From Laguncularia racemosa (Eukaryota; Streptophyta; Magnoliopsida; Myrtales; Combretaceae): a DNA stretch of 64,000 nucleotides. Position 1 is the first letter of the stretch. Each line of letters begins with the position of its first letter. Location of the stretch: contig JBBMOL010000047.1 of NCBI GenBank assembly GCA_037954665.1, forward strand, positions 744,001-808,000. The letters run 5' to 3'. The notes under the pieces are model-generated. The model was not told the DNA's origin and did no database searches. It saw only the letters and a list, made by a program, of their open reading frames with translations. The position numbers and the translations under genes are program-made. This document shows, piece after piece, positions 45,966 through 57,642 of the stretch.

Positions 45966-46639
45966 TGATGGGAATCAAATCATGACTCTTACAACATTAT
46001 TCAAAACGGGAATCAAAGTGCAAGAACTAGAGGTGGACGCCTTTAGGTTGGCTATAAAGGCTAGCAAATTTCATTCTAACCGGCCATTCAAGACCAACGG
46101 TATGGAGATAGGTCGGCTATATAGGCCAATGGCTTTACCTCCAAAGTCGCCCATCAAGGCTAGCAGCATACAACAACAAGGCAAGCGACCTTCTTCTCTC
46201 TAAGCCGGCAGGTTTCCTTGTCTAAGCCAGTGACGTTAATGACAAAAGTTGGCCATTTAGGCCAGCGGCTTATGTAGGCAAGTTAGATGAAAATTTGTGA
46301 TATTTTGCATTTTGTTTTCCTTTGCTATACATTTGCTGTTTTGTAAGAATTGAGAGACTTTTAACATTTGAGAAAATCTATCGTGAATTTTATTCTTCAT
46401 TTTTACTCTTATCAATCCGTGGGATTGTGGCGAGTGCGGTATTAGATTATTGTGCATCATATCAACAAATTCGTACTAAGACTACTCACTTGCTGGTGTG
46501 TCATATCCAGCAATGGTTTAGGGATTTTATTGTGTTCTTGTTCATTATCATTCATTAATTGGATTTTTAGATTGGATTATCGTTGATTATTGCTTAGGAA
46601 TTGGAATCACTTGATCTGATCATAGTTTTAGGCACATCA
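45966..46639 (+). repeat. E10 5' LTR
   Basis: It starts TGATGGGAATCAAATCATG and ends TTTTAGGCACATCA. U3 carries a run of GGCCAGCGGC / GGCCGGC-like words at 46075-46265. Confidence 0.9.
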
Positions 46640-46644
46640 TCTTT

Positions 46645-46662
46645 TGGTATCAAAGCTTAGAT
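46645..46662 (+). promoter_or_regulatory. E10 primer-binding site
   Basis: tggtatcaaagcttagat follows the LTR after tcttt. It is close to the initiator Met complement (one C-to-A-type change in cagagc). Confidence 0.8.
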
Positions 46663-47210
46663 TAAGACTAGGGAATTATGTCTATTGGAATACCTTTGAC
46701 AAATTAGGTTTCTTGAGATTTTGAAATTGTGGTAATCGATTGTCATTGAACTGGGGTTAAACGTTGATTGTCAATTGGGTTATGTTGTTGTTGCTATGCG
46801 ATTCAAATTGATATTGTTTATAGAATTCATATCCAATTGAAAGTTAGGGTTTTCATACTTTAGTTGTTGTTGTGGGTTATGTGATTGAATTAGACTAGCT
46901 ATTGTTGTTTATATGTATTGAATTTTAGGTTTATATTATTCGCTGTGTTTTTTTTTTTTTTTTTTGAAACTGAATTGGAGAGTAATCAAAGATTGAAATT
47001 GGGAATTATGTCGATTGGAGACTATTGTAGTTTGTAATTGAATTAGTGTCATTAGAGGATTATTGTGGTGCTTGTGACTCGTGAATTCTATGATGAGTTT
47101 GAGTTAAGGATTGAATGACAGTGGTAATTGGGAAAATGCCGATTAGGGATTGTTGGAGTGTGTGATTGTGACTATGAAATTCTTGTGTTGAGTGGCAATC
47201 CTATTAAGTA

Positions 47211-49185
47211 AGTTGAATGACAGTGTTAATGGAGGATTCAGGAATGAGGCCAACAACCAGGTTGGAGGAGAAGTATAGGGTCGTCGTGCTACTAGTGGAA
47301 GAAGAATAGTAAAAGAGCAGTTGCAAAACCTAACTACCATTGTTGCTAATCTAGCAACATGGATCGATCAGATGACCTTACCTCAATAGCCAGTGGCAAA
47401 TCCATAAGCACCCCCACCTAGGGTAGCCCTTAATGCTGTAGGTAAAGAAGGAACAGTAAGAGGAAGCAGGGGTAGACAGGTTGGAAGACAATACCATGCT
47501 TATAGGGAGAAGAGGGATGACATTCTTGGAGATGAACTTTATCTTAACCATGAGTTCAGACTGCCCAGAGGTCTAGAGTATGTAAAATTGCATATGTCTT
47601 CATTTGCTGGAAAGGTACTTGTAGAGGAGTACCTTGATTAGGAGGATAAGGTAGAAGGACTCTTGGAGTGCTATGAGATTAATGACCATATGAGAGTTCG
47701 TCTAGCAGTAGTTGAATTTACAAGGTATGCCGCCTTGTGGTGGAAGAACCTTATGGCCAACAGGAGGAGAGATGATGATATTGAAATTCATACTTAGCAA
47801 GAAATGAAAAGGGTGCTGAGGAAGAAGGTTTATACCAAAACACTACAGGTAGGAGTTATTCATGCGTCTTCAAACATTGAGACAAGGAGGAAAAACAGTT
47901 GATGAGTATGTCCAGGAGTTTGAGACACTAAGGATCCGATGTGGGACAATTAAACCTCCTAAAGAGACCATGGCGTGATTTATGTTTGGGTTAAAATATG
48001 AGATAACATATATTGTCGACCTACAAAGGTATGACACTTTTAATGAGACCATCCAGTTGGCTTTGAAAATTGAGAGACAAAGGCACTCTAATCCATACAG
48101 AGCATCGATTAATAGGTATGGATCCACTACTCAGTTATATAGATTAGATAAACAATAGGTTAGAAAGGGGGAAATTGATAGGATTGTGAAATCAAATGCA
48201 ACTGTTACTGATTGGGAAAGGGATAGTTCTAGAAAAGGTAAAGCGGTTGCCGGGGTTGATAACCGACAAATAGTACTGGGGTCATCAAGTGGAAAGATTC
48301 GTCATACCCAAGGCTTTAAATGCCTGGAATTTGGACACATGACTGCTCAATGTCCCAACAAAGGGTGATGACTGCTATAGAGGTGGAAAATGAGGATGAT
48401 AAAGAAGACGTACTTATGTTAAAGGAATACTATGAGGATCTAGACGTTGAGGTACATAAGGACAAAGGCAATGATCAATATTTGGCTATTAATGTACTAT
48501 GTAGGGTGATGACTACATCTCCAGATATTAAGGACGTGTAAAGGGAAAACCAATTCTATATTCCCTGTAGGGTCAAAGGTAATCTTTGTACCATTCTTAT
48601 TGATAGTGGTAGTTGCACCAATGTTATAGCTGCTGCATTAGTGAATAAACTGCAACTAGTCACTACACCTCATCCTAGGCCCTATGAATTACATTGGTTG
48701 AGTGAGCGAGACAGTCTGCAATTCACATAGAGGGTTAAGGTTCCAATTAACATAGGGAAAAAGTACCAGGATGTAATTGATTACGATGTTCTCCCTATAT
48801 GTGCATCACATATATTACTAGGTAGACCTTGGTTTTCTGACAGGAGGGTGCTACATGATGGGTTTAGAAACACCTATGTGTTTCAAAAGGATGGTAAATA
48901 GGTTGTTTTAAATCCTATGTCACCAACTGAGGTACATGAAGCCCAAGAGTAGATCAATAAAACCACCAACAAGAAGTCCTTGATAGTAAAGAGAAAGGGA
49001 CTGGGGGACAGCCTGAATAGAGTGAATCAGATACAGGTGATTCAGAAGCCTTTAGGACAACCATGACTTCAGGATAATAGACAATTACAAACTAAAATTT
49101 TCAATCTAAGGGATTCTCATAAATGCGTAATAAAAACAGAGGAACCATTAAATTTAAGAATAAATATTTTACAAGTTCGAGGAGA
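47211..49185 (+). pseudogene. gag: E10 gag-protease fused to integrase-C-terminal remnant
   Basis: The expected start ATG has decayed (aagttgaatgac); NDSVNGGFRNEANNQVGG follows. The gag domain shows LPRGLEYVKLHMSSFAGK, RYAALWWKNLMANRRRDD and KRVLRK, then an extra base near 47822 shifts the frame. The zinc knuckle at about 48318-48356 reads FKCLEFGHMTAQC (first Cys lost). Protease keeps its active site, LCTILIDSGSCTNVIAAALV (about 48585-48645), and LLGRPWFSDRR (about 48817-48850). After a Lys-rich linker (about 48955-49000) comes a segment matching the integrase C-terminus of E8 (gattcagaagc..ctaaaattttcaatctaag), then the tail. About ten stops. Confidence 0.85.
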
Positions 49186-49808
49186 TGATGGGAATCAAAT
49201 CACAACTCTTACAACATTGTTCAATGTGGGAATCAAAGCGTAATAACTGGAGGTAGACATAGCTTTCATTATAAATAGGCCATTCAAGGCCAGCGGCGTG
49301 GAGATAAGCTAGCCATATAGGTCGACGGCTTTACCTCCAAAGCCGATCATCTAGGCCGGCGGCATACAACAACAAGGCAGGCGGCCTTCTTCTCTCTAAG
49401 CCGGTAGCTTTCCTTGTCTAAGCCGGCGACTTTGGAACTTTAGCCGGCTATCTAGGCTAACGACTTACCATGCAAGGCCGGCAGCCTTTATTCCAAAGCT
49501 GACGGCTTTTGTAAGAATTAAGAGACTTTTAAAATTTGAGAAAATCTATTGTGAAGTTTATTCTTCATTTTTATTCTTATCAATCCATGGGATTGTGGCG
49601 AGTGGTGGTATTAGATTGTTGTGCGTCATATCAACAAATCCATACCAGGACTACTCTCTTGCTAGTGTGTCATATCCGATAAGGGTTTAAGGATTTTATT
49701 GTGTTATTATTTGTTATCATTCGTTAATTGGATTGTTAGATTCGATTATCGTTGATTGTTGCCTAGGAATTGGAATCACTTAATCCGATCACAGTTTTAG
49801 GCACATCA
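49186..49808 (+). repeat. E10 3' LTR
   Basis: It starts TGATGGGAATCAAATC, ends TTTTAGGCACATCA, and CTTTA follows. It is 51 bp shorter than the 5' copy and clearly diverged. The GGCCGGCGGC-like cluster is at 49262-49508. Confidence 0.9.
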
Positions 49809-50354
49809 CTTTAGTAGCACCTAAAATTGAATATTAATGAACCCATGTGTGCGTTTGATTTGGTTTATTGTTTAATTGATAAGGCCTAAATAAAAAGTAA
49901 GGTTGCTTGTATTCATGGCTATTCTTGTAGTTGATGGAGTGTTAGCAATTTTTTTAGTCACCTCCTAACTTATGTTAAGCATGTCAAAATACTTATTTTG
50001 AAATGGATCATGCATAGGGCCTTCTTACATATTCTTATATATTCCATCACAGTTATACAAGTAATGAGTGTCCTATTCTAACAATAGAAAAATGACTAGA
50101 GGAGCACCGTGTATTGGTATGAATCTATGTTCATTATTCTGTTTTTGAGCACATGCATATAAGGGCATGTGGGCAGGGAAAAAATTATTTTCTTTTGGTT
50201 TATCTCGAGTCCTTACTTAGAAGATCATTCTTCTAACATAACCATTATTATGTAGAGTGTGGCTTTAATTTTGAATAGCTAAGAATGTGTACAAGTGTAA
50301 CAAAATTGGTAGCCTGAACTCTGATGGAATTTTAAAATGGTCCTCAACCCAAGG
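49809..50354. repeat. Inverted repeat, right arm (outer part)
   Basis: Reverse complement of 42456-43020, interrupted from its inner part (45790-45965) by E10. Matching words include aaatggatcatgcat (about 50004), cctattctaacaatagaaaa (about 50071), gcacatgcatataagggcatg (about 50150) and gatggaattttaaaatgg (about 50323). Confidence 0.7.
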
Positions 50355-52653
50355 TCAAAGGAGGGGTATATTGGTCAGAAATATCCTTAGACTTCATAGA
50401 GTTTCCGGTTGACTACATGTGATAATTGGCATATGATTGTTCATGCATCCATGCATTAAAATGTTAATTTATTTGTTTTGTGTGAAAGGTGGTTCTAAGT
50501 TATGATCTCACTAAGCTTTGATAGCTTACACCCCCACAGTTTAACCTTTTTTCAAGCACCATTCTAATTTTACCTTAGTAGAATCTAGTCAGTAGTGAGA
50601 ATCTTCAAGCTAATAGTTGATGGGTGAATGAGGAAGAAGACAATTGGAATAGATATTTTTAATTTTGAGTAGACTTTTCTTAATGAATGTAATGTTAACT
50701 ACTTAGACTTATTTCTTTATCTATTATATATGTAGAACTCTATGTTTTACATTAATACATGTTAGCTTTAATATTTGTGAAACTGTTATCTTTATGGTGT
50801 TTTCTAGAGTAATAATGCCTTATGTACTATGTTAAAGTTTGTGTGTACTGGAATCTGGATAATCATGGACTTTAGTATAGTACATGGTAAGTTGTTATGA
50901 CTAGGGTACCCCCCAAGGCATGACAATTCTAACATCCCAATCTTAACCCCAAGTCATATTAAAGTCTTTTAGGATGTTTTAGTATTAAGTTTCATTATTT
51001 AGGGTTTAGTCTGTTATCAAAGTCTATGCTTAAGTTCTTGTTAGGGAAAGTCCTATTCTCAAATCATGTCATGTAAAGGAAAATATATGTTTAAGAATAA
51101 GTCCATTAAATTCCAAAGTAGGTCAAAATAATCATGAATAGTCATAAGTCCTAAAGGTTTGGGAAAATGTCCTTAACATCCATTCTTTGAACTTTTGTAC
51201 TATTAAAGGTTCAGATTTCATATCTTAAAATATATTAAAAGGTCACAATAGAAATTCTAAAGGAAAAAAGAGTAGTGGAATAGCCTTATGAAAATAAGAT
51301 TCCTTGAAGTGGAGTAGTTGATGGAACCTCCAAATTTGAAAAGAAAAATTATTAGTATACTTTCTAAAGGCTAAACTACGAAGATAATTGTAGTAGTTCA
51401 AGATTACCTTGATTAAGATTTCCTAAAAAACCTATAATAATGATCCTAAAACATAGGAAATAGATAGGGTTAGTTATTTTTCCTAGAAATTCACTAGAAG
51501 TTTCACAAACATCTTAGAAGTATCTTACTTTGATTCTTAGAAAAGTGGTACCCAAATGTTTTGTCCCTAAAACTTGAATCCGTACATGGATCTTCGAATA
51601 AGTATGGCTACTTGAGCCTTATCTAGTCTCCTAACTCCCATGTGGCTTCTATTTGATCATAATGTCTCCATTATACCTTCACTTAATAGAACTCTTTGGT
51701 CTTAAGCTTCTTATGACTATTGTGTTTGTTTTGTGTTTGTAATTTAGTGCACTGATATATGTATATAATTGATTCTTATGAAATCATATATATTTATGGG
51801 GGTTAGGAAATCTACTTGTGTATGGTTGACATGATTATGGTTTGCTAAATTACCTTAAATCATATTTAGTTAATTGATGTTTGGTTTCCCTTGCATTTAA
51901 ACTGAGAATAGTATGAGTGTTTGTGAACATTTGGTTAGTTACCTAATAAGTGAATCTAATGATATCCAAATTTAATAAAATGGATCATGCAGTGCATATT
52001 TTGCATGTAAGAAGGTCATTGGTATCATGCGGTGGTACAGAGAGGTCGCATGGAGGTGTACATTGTGTGTAACCTTGTCTAGACCTTTAGGAACTACTAG
52101 AAACCAGGAAATGCCAACCCTTAATTGAGATGGAGTCCAAGGACTCATCACTTAGGGGTGGATGAGCTTACAAGCCATTGACATCTACACCCCACATGGG
52201 CATATATGTGTATATATTTTTGAGCTTATTTTAATATAACACAAATATAGACTTTTGTGACTATTTTAAAAGCGAAAGCCCGGGATGATTAGAATCTAGA
52301 GCTAACGTGTAATTCATGATTTCCTAACTTAAGCAATGGAGGGTGATAAGTCCAAGCTATATGCAGTTTTCAGATAACAATATATATCACTGCATTCATT
52401 TGAGTAATCATGCATTCATATGTTTGCTTAAATAACTCGTATGTAATTGCTTATTATTGCAGTATTACCTTATACCCCCCCCCATAGTGTTTTGATGTTG
52501 TAGGAGTCTATCTGGTTTAAGCCAAGCAAATGCATGGTCAAGGCCAATATAGGATACCATAGAATGTGTGAAGGATGAGGAATGAGCAAAGTGACCATCA
52601 TTATATCTATATATATGGATTTGAACTTATGTCCTAGCTATTCTTATGATATA
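50355..52653. other. Old repeat DNA right of the inverted repeat
   Basis: No coding pattern is visible. 50955-51240 matches 45440-45770 in inverted orientation (cttaagttcttg..agtcataagtcctaaaggttt). About 51940-52015 resembles 49965-50035 in direct orientation (aaatggatcatgca..aagaagg). So at least three decayed copies of one repeat family lie here in both orientations. A C9 run is at about 52477-52485. E11 begins at 52654. Confidence 0.5.
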
Positions 52654-53349
52654 TGATGGGAATCAAACCAATGCAACAACAAGACCCATTACCCAAGCCA
52701 GAGCTAAAAGACTATAGAGCCTAACAACTAAGAGTCCTCTTTGACGAAATGGAACCCAAAGACATTCACATAATGTCTTCATTTACTTTATATGATTTTT
52801 TTTTATTTAATCAAGTACACTTGTCGATATTATAGGAAGGCTATCAAACACATTAGCACTTCGTTTGAAGATGAATCACAATCCATGTTGAACTAAAATG
52901 GACATAGAGGAGCCGACCCTGTGTTATGTACTTTGGACCGAAATGGACATAGAAGACTGGCCATTTGTTATGTAATTTTCATTATGTTATTTTTTCTGTA
53001 TTTAAAGCTTAGTATAAATACTTGTAAAGGAGAGCAACAAAGAGACTTTTTGACATGTTGCAGCTTGTTTTCACATGAAAAGAGATCTTCTCTCTATCAT
53101 AATACACTCTTATCAATTCTAAATTAGGGTTGTGGTGAGTGGGACTTGGGTTGTTATGTGTTGAATCAACAATTAAAAGTTGTTCCTAATTCTACTAGTG
53201 AGTCATATCTAGTAAGAATTTGGATTTCAATTGTTCTTTATTCTTAAACATTAGGGTTCATGGTTGCAAGGGGTTTCATGCCAATTTGGGAATTTTGTTC
53301 GATTATTTCTTCATTAGTGTTTATTGATTACAATTGGAGTGGCACATCA
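52654..53349 (+). repeat. E11 5' LTR
   Basis: It starts TGATGGGAATCAAACC and ends GAGTGGCACATCA. U3 has a direct duplication of aaatggacatagaag..tgttatgta (about 52897-52975), placed just upstream of a TATA-like gtataaatacttg at about 53012. It pairs with 56016-56713 at roughly 90 per cent by eye. Confidence 0.9.
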
Positions 53350-53354
53350 TCTTT

Positions 53355-53372
53355 TGATATCAAAGCTACGGT
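53355..53372 (+). promoter_or_regulatory. E11 primer-binding site
   Basis: tgatatcaaagctacggt lies after the LTR and tcttt. The TGGTATC core has one G-to-A change. Confidence 0.75.
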
Positions 53373-53684
53373 TGAGAAGGGAATTGCATGTGGGAGTCTT
53401 GATTTTGAATTGGGAATTTAGGGTTTATGCCATTCACTTATGCAATTGTTGATTTTAAGTTGAAATTGTATATGTTACATGAATTGTGTTGTGTTTTAGT
53501 TGTAATTATGGGTTGAATTTGAAGGAAGGATTGCTTTAGGGTTCCTTGTCGTGGATGAAATTAAGGGATCACTATAATTGATTCCTTTAATGTCTAATTG
53601 AATAGTAATTGTGCATTAAATTACTTTGAATGCACTATTGACTTGAGTTAAAGGAATTTATGCCTTGGAGGGAGTGTTGTTGCC

Positions 53685-53950
53685 ATGAGTGTATGTTTGG
53701 GTGTTTAGAAGAATTGTGTTGTAGAGTGTGTGCTTGAATGTGGAGAAATTTGTGGCGTGAAGTGTATGTTTGAATGTGGAGAAATTAGTGGTGTGGAGTG
53801 TGTGTTTAAGTGTTTAGAGAATTGTGCCGTAGAGCATGTTTGTGATTTAAAGGAATTGTACCATGAGTGTGTCATTAGAAGTGGAGAACTTGTGCTGTGA
53901 AGGTGTATTGTGAGTTGGAGGAAAATTGGTATCGTAAAGGTGCGATTGTG
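53685..53950 (+). repeat. Minisatellite in the E11 leader (about 36 bp x 7)
   Basis: Repeating units of the type gtgtgtgcttgaatgtggag + aaatttgtggcgtgaa, each ending in a gtggcgtgaa / gtgccgtaga / gtaccatga variant, are diverged from each other. A poly-A run (53954-53968) follows. E9 has a related GT-rich leader. Confidence 0.7.
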
Positions 53951-53995
53951 AGATAAAAAAAAAAAAATTCTTGTCAAAGAATTAATTTAACAATT

Positions 53996-56015
53996 ATGTC
54001 GAATAATAGAGTGAATGGAGGAATTGGGAATGAGGCCAATAGTCAGGTTGGAGGAGGAGGTCAGGGATGTTTTGTTACAAGTGGTAGAAGAACTTTTGAA
54101 GAACAATTGCAGGACCTTGCTACTATTGTGGCTACTCTAGCAACACGGGTTGATTAGATGACAATGCCACAACCACCAGTGGCAAATCCACAGGCACCCC
54201 CACCTCAGGTAGCCTTTAATGATGCGCGTAAGGAAGGAGCAAAAGGAGGAAATAAGGGTAGACAAGTTGGTAGAGAGTATCATGCTTACTAGGAGGAAAG
54301 GGATGATAACTTTAGTAATGAGTTTTATCTAAATTGTGAGTTCAGGCCACCTAGAGGTCTAGAATATGTAAAATTACGGATGCCTTCATTTGCTGGAAGG
54401 GGATTTGTAGAAGAATATCTTGATTAAGAAGATAAGGTGGAAGGACTCTTTGAATGTTATGAGATTAATAACCATACTCGAGTCTGTTTGGCAGCAGTCG
54501 AGTTTATAGGGTATGTCGCTTTGTGGTGGAAGAACCTTGTGGTTAGTAGGAGGAGAGATAGTGATGCTAAGATTCATACTTGGCAAGAAATGAAAAGAGT
54601 TTTGAGGAAGAGGTTTATTTTAGAACATTACAAACGAAAATTGTTCATGCATCTCCAAACACTGTGACAAGGAGGGAAAACAGTAGAAGAATATGTTTAG
54701 GAGTTTGAGGCACTAATGATCTGATGTAGAGTAGGCGAACTTCCTAAACAGACTATAGTACCATTTGTGTTTGGTCTAAAATATGAAATTGCCTGCATAG
54801 TAGAGTTATAGCGATATGACTCCCTTGATGAGGCCATTCAGTTAGCTTTGAAAGTGGAGAGACAAAGGCGTTCCAACCCTTATAGAGTAGCGAGTAACAG
54901 GTATGGATCTACTACTAAACTATATGGGTCAGAGAGTCAATAAGGTGAAAAAAGAGGAATTTATAAGATTGTGGAAGCAAATGTAGCTGTTAGTGATATT
55001 AGAAGAGAAAAGGAAATTTTTAGAAAAGGGAAAGCAATTCCTAGGTCAGACATTAGGCAAATAGTGCCTGGGTCATCAGGTGGAAAGAATTGTCAAATCC
55101 AATGCTTCAAATGTTTGGGCTTTGGACACTTGGTTGCTCAATGTCTTAATAAAAAGGTGATGACTACTATGGAGGTGGAAAGTAAAGATGGCAAGGAAGA
55201 GATAATTGAGCCAATAGATTTGTCAGCAGTGTTAAAGGAGTATTATGAGGATCCAGATGTTGAAGCACATGAAAATAAGGGAAATGATCAATATTTGGCT
55301 ATTAACGTGTTGCGCAGGGTAATGACTATATCTCTAGATGTTGAGGATGTACAGAGGGAAAACCTATTCTATATTCCCTATAGGATTCAAGGTAATCTAT
55401 GTGCTTTTCTTATTAATGGTGCTAGTTGCACAAATGTAGTAGTTGCTGCAGTAGTAAATAGATTGCAACTAGTCAGTACCCCACATCCTAATCCTTATAA
55501 ATTACCCTGGTTGAGTGAACAAGACAATCTATGTGTCACTCAAAGGGCTAAGGTTCAAATTAGCATACGGGAAAAGTACCAAGATGAAATTGTTTGTGAT
55601 GTTCTTCCTATGTACACATTACATAAACTACTAGGTAGACCTTAGTTATTTGATAGGAGAGTATTGCATGATAGGTTTAGGAACACTTATGTGTTTTAGA
55701 AGGATGATGAATGGATTATTTTGACTCCTATGTCACTAAGTGACGTATACGAAGCCTAGGAACAGATCAATAAAACTACTGAAAAGAAGTCTTTATTATT
55801 AGGGCGGAAGGAACTGGAAGACAACTTGAGTAAAGTGAAATAGTCATAGGAAATTCAGAAGCTTTATCAAAAGAGTTTTGAATGTCTCAAGAGGACTCAA
55901 GGGCAATCATGACTTCAAGGCAACAAGCATATGCAAACCAAGGTCTTTAGAAATTCTCGTCTAAAATAGATCACCCATTAGATTTAAGGGCAAATCTTCC
56001 ACAAGCCCGAGGAGA
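53996..56015 (+). pseudogene. gag: E11 gag-protease fused to integrase-C-terminal remnant
   Basis: Starts MSNNRVNGGIGNEANSQ at 53996. One frame can be followed to 55645 without a frameshift, interrupted only by stops (for example near 54155, 54424, 54663, 54810), nearly all explained by C-to-T or G-to-A changes at Gln, Arg or Trp codons. The gag core includes LRKRFILEHYKRKLFMHLQT (about 54602-54660). The CCHC knuckle is intact: C-X2-C-X4-H-X4-C in CFKCLGFGHLVAQC (about 55102-55143). Protease reads LINGASCTNVV (about 55411), so the DSG triad is lost, then LLGRP at about 55629. The linker and integrase C-terminal remnant follow (55780-55950), then the tail. Confidence 0.88.
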
Positions 56016-56713
56016 TGATGGGAATCAAACCAATGTAACAACAGGACCCATTACCTAAGCTAAAGCTAAAGGACTATAGAGCCTAACAACTGAAAGTCCT
56101 CTTTAATCAAATGGAACCTGAAGACATTCACATAGTGTCTTCATTTACTTTATATGATTGTTTTTTTATTTAATCAGGTACACTTATCGGTATTACGGGA
56201 AAGCGATCAAACTCATTAGCACTTGGTTTGGAGATAAGTCATGGTCTATGTTGAACCAAAATGGACATAGAAGAGCCGGCCTTGTGTTATGTACTTTGGA
56301 CCGAAATGGACATAGAAGATTGGCCATATGTTATGTAAGTTTCATTATGTTTTTTTTTCCATATTTAAGGCTTAGTATAAATACTTGTAAAGGAGAACAA
56401 CAAAGGGACTCTTTGACATTTTGCAGCTTGTTTTCACATGAAAAGGGATCTTCTCTCTTTCATAATACACTCTTATCAATTCTAAATTAGGGTTATGTCG
56501 AGTAGGACTTAGATTGTTGTGTATTGACTCAATAATTATAAGTTATTCCTAATTCTACTAGTGAGTCATATCTGGTAAGAATTTGGATTTCAATTGTTCT
56601 TTATTCTTAAACATTAGGGTTTGCGGTTGTAAGAGGGTTTTGTGCCAATTTGGGAATTTTGTTCAATTATTTCTTAATTAGTGTTGGTTGATTACAATTG
56701 AAGTGGCGCATCA
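56016..56713 (+). repeat. E11 3' LTR
   Basis: It starts TGATGGGAATCAAACC after cgaggaga and ends GTGGCGCATCA, then ATATA. The U3 direct duplication (aaatggacatagaagagccgg and aaatggacatagaagattgg) is at about 56259-56337 and TATA at about 56376. Confidence 0.9.
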
Positions 56714-57642
56714 ATATATCATAGACTTAGACTGCTTTAGTAGTTATTATTTGCTAGATAGTAGTAGTACCTTGTGAATGTTTAATGGAACCTTAGTTAA
56801 AAATCGAAGAAACTAAAAATAAATAAATTAAATAACAAGAAGGGTTGGGGTGAAGAAAAATAATAAAGACTTAAGATAGGGGGTAATTTGGTCATTTCAT
56901 GAGATGGGTATAAAAGGGTCAAACACTAGTCTATCTAACCCTTTTTCATTTTTTGCACTATAACATCCTTAGAGTAAGGACAAAGCCTAGGAAAGAAAAG
57001 CAACTACTACCCTCTAAAATCCAATAAGAATTATGCATGGTAAGTAAACTGATAGATGTTTCATGATCGTTATTTACTTACATGTAATATAATGGATAAC
57101 TAGATTCTTTGAATTTCACTACCTAACAAATTAGACAAGTTAGGGTTCAATTAAGACTCAATTATTGGAGCAAATCTCTACCAGTAAGTGATTTAATTTG
57201 AAGTGATTTTACATCAATACAATGTAAAGTATCATGAATGAACAATTAGAAGTGTCAAATCACAACTAGGGTTGAAGGAATTGGGATTTAGCAAATTAGG
57301 AAGTGGATTTACAATGGAGCAGGGAAGTACACGACTAGGTACACACTTATATACCTACCTATGTTAAGTTGAAAAGAAAAAGAATAAGTTAGGAATTTCA
57401 CCACCAAGTACACACCCATGTAACTGTACATGGTTGTATACTTGAGCGTATGGAATGATGAATGTGTACAGAAAGATACATAGCTATATACCCTACCGTG
57501 TTCATGTATACAGCCTAATGCATGGCCATATACCTTGAGAAACTTCTTTATTCAATATATTTTCTTGTTATTCGAACTTTATTTAACCCTAAACACCTAG
57601 CACAACCCTAAAAATTCTACCAAAGTAAGGGAAGTGATCTAA
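56714..57642. other. Remnant between E11 and E12
   Basis: No coding pattern is visible. A TATA-like site (gggtataaaagggtc, about 56906-56920) is followed by a leader ending atggtaagt (about 57037), the same arrangement as at 44984-45200. Decayed ACACGCCCGTGT-like words (tacacacccatgtaactgtacatgg, tacatagctatatac, catggccatatacc) lie at about 57330-57535. It is probably LTR-derived, family unknown. Confidence 0.45.

Larger units (their letters stand above)
45966..49808 (+). mobile_element. E10: non-autonomous gag-PR gypsy element (3843 bp)
   Basis: LTRs lie at 45966-46639 and 49186-49808. The target duplication CTTTA is exact (45961-45965 and 49809-49813). It contains primer site, leader, gag and protease, then passes directly to an integrase-C-terminal remnant and the pol tail. 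RT, RNase H and the integrase core are missing. It is inserted in the right arm of the inverted repeat. Confidence 0.92.
52654..56713 (+). mobile_element. E11: non-autonomous gag-PR gypsy element (4060 bp)
   Basis: LTRs lie at 52654-53349 and 56016-56713. The target duplication ATATA is exact (52649-52653 and 56714-56718). Gag and protease share one reading frame and are followed by the same linker-to-integrase-C-terminus jump as in E10, then the DLRANLPQARG tail. RT, RNase H and the integrase core are missing. Confidence 0.92.
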
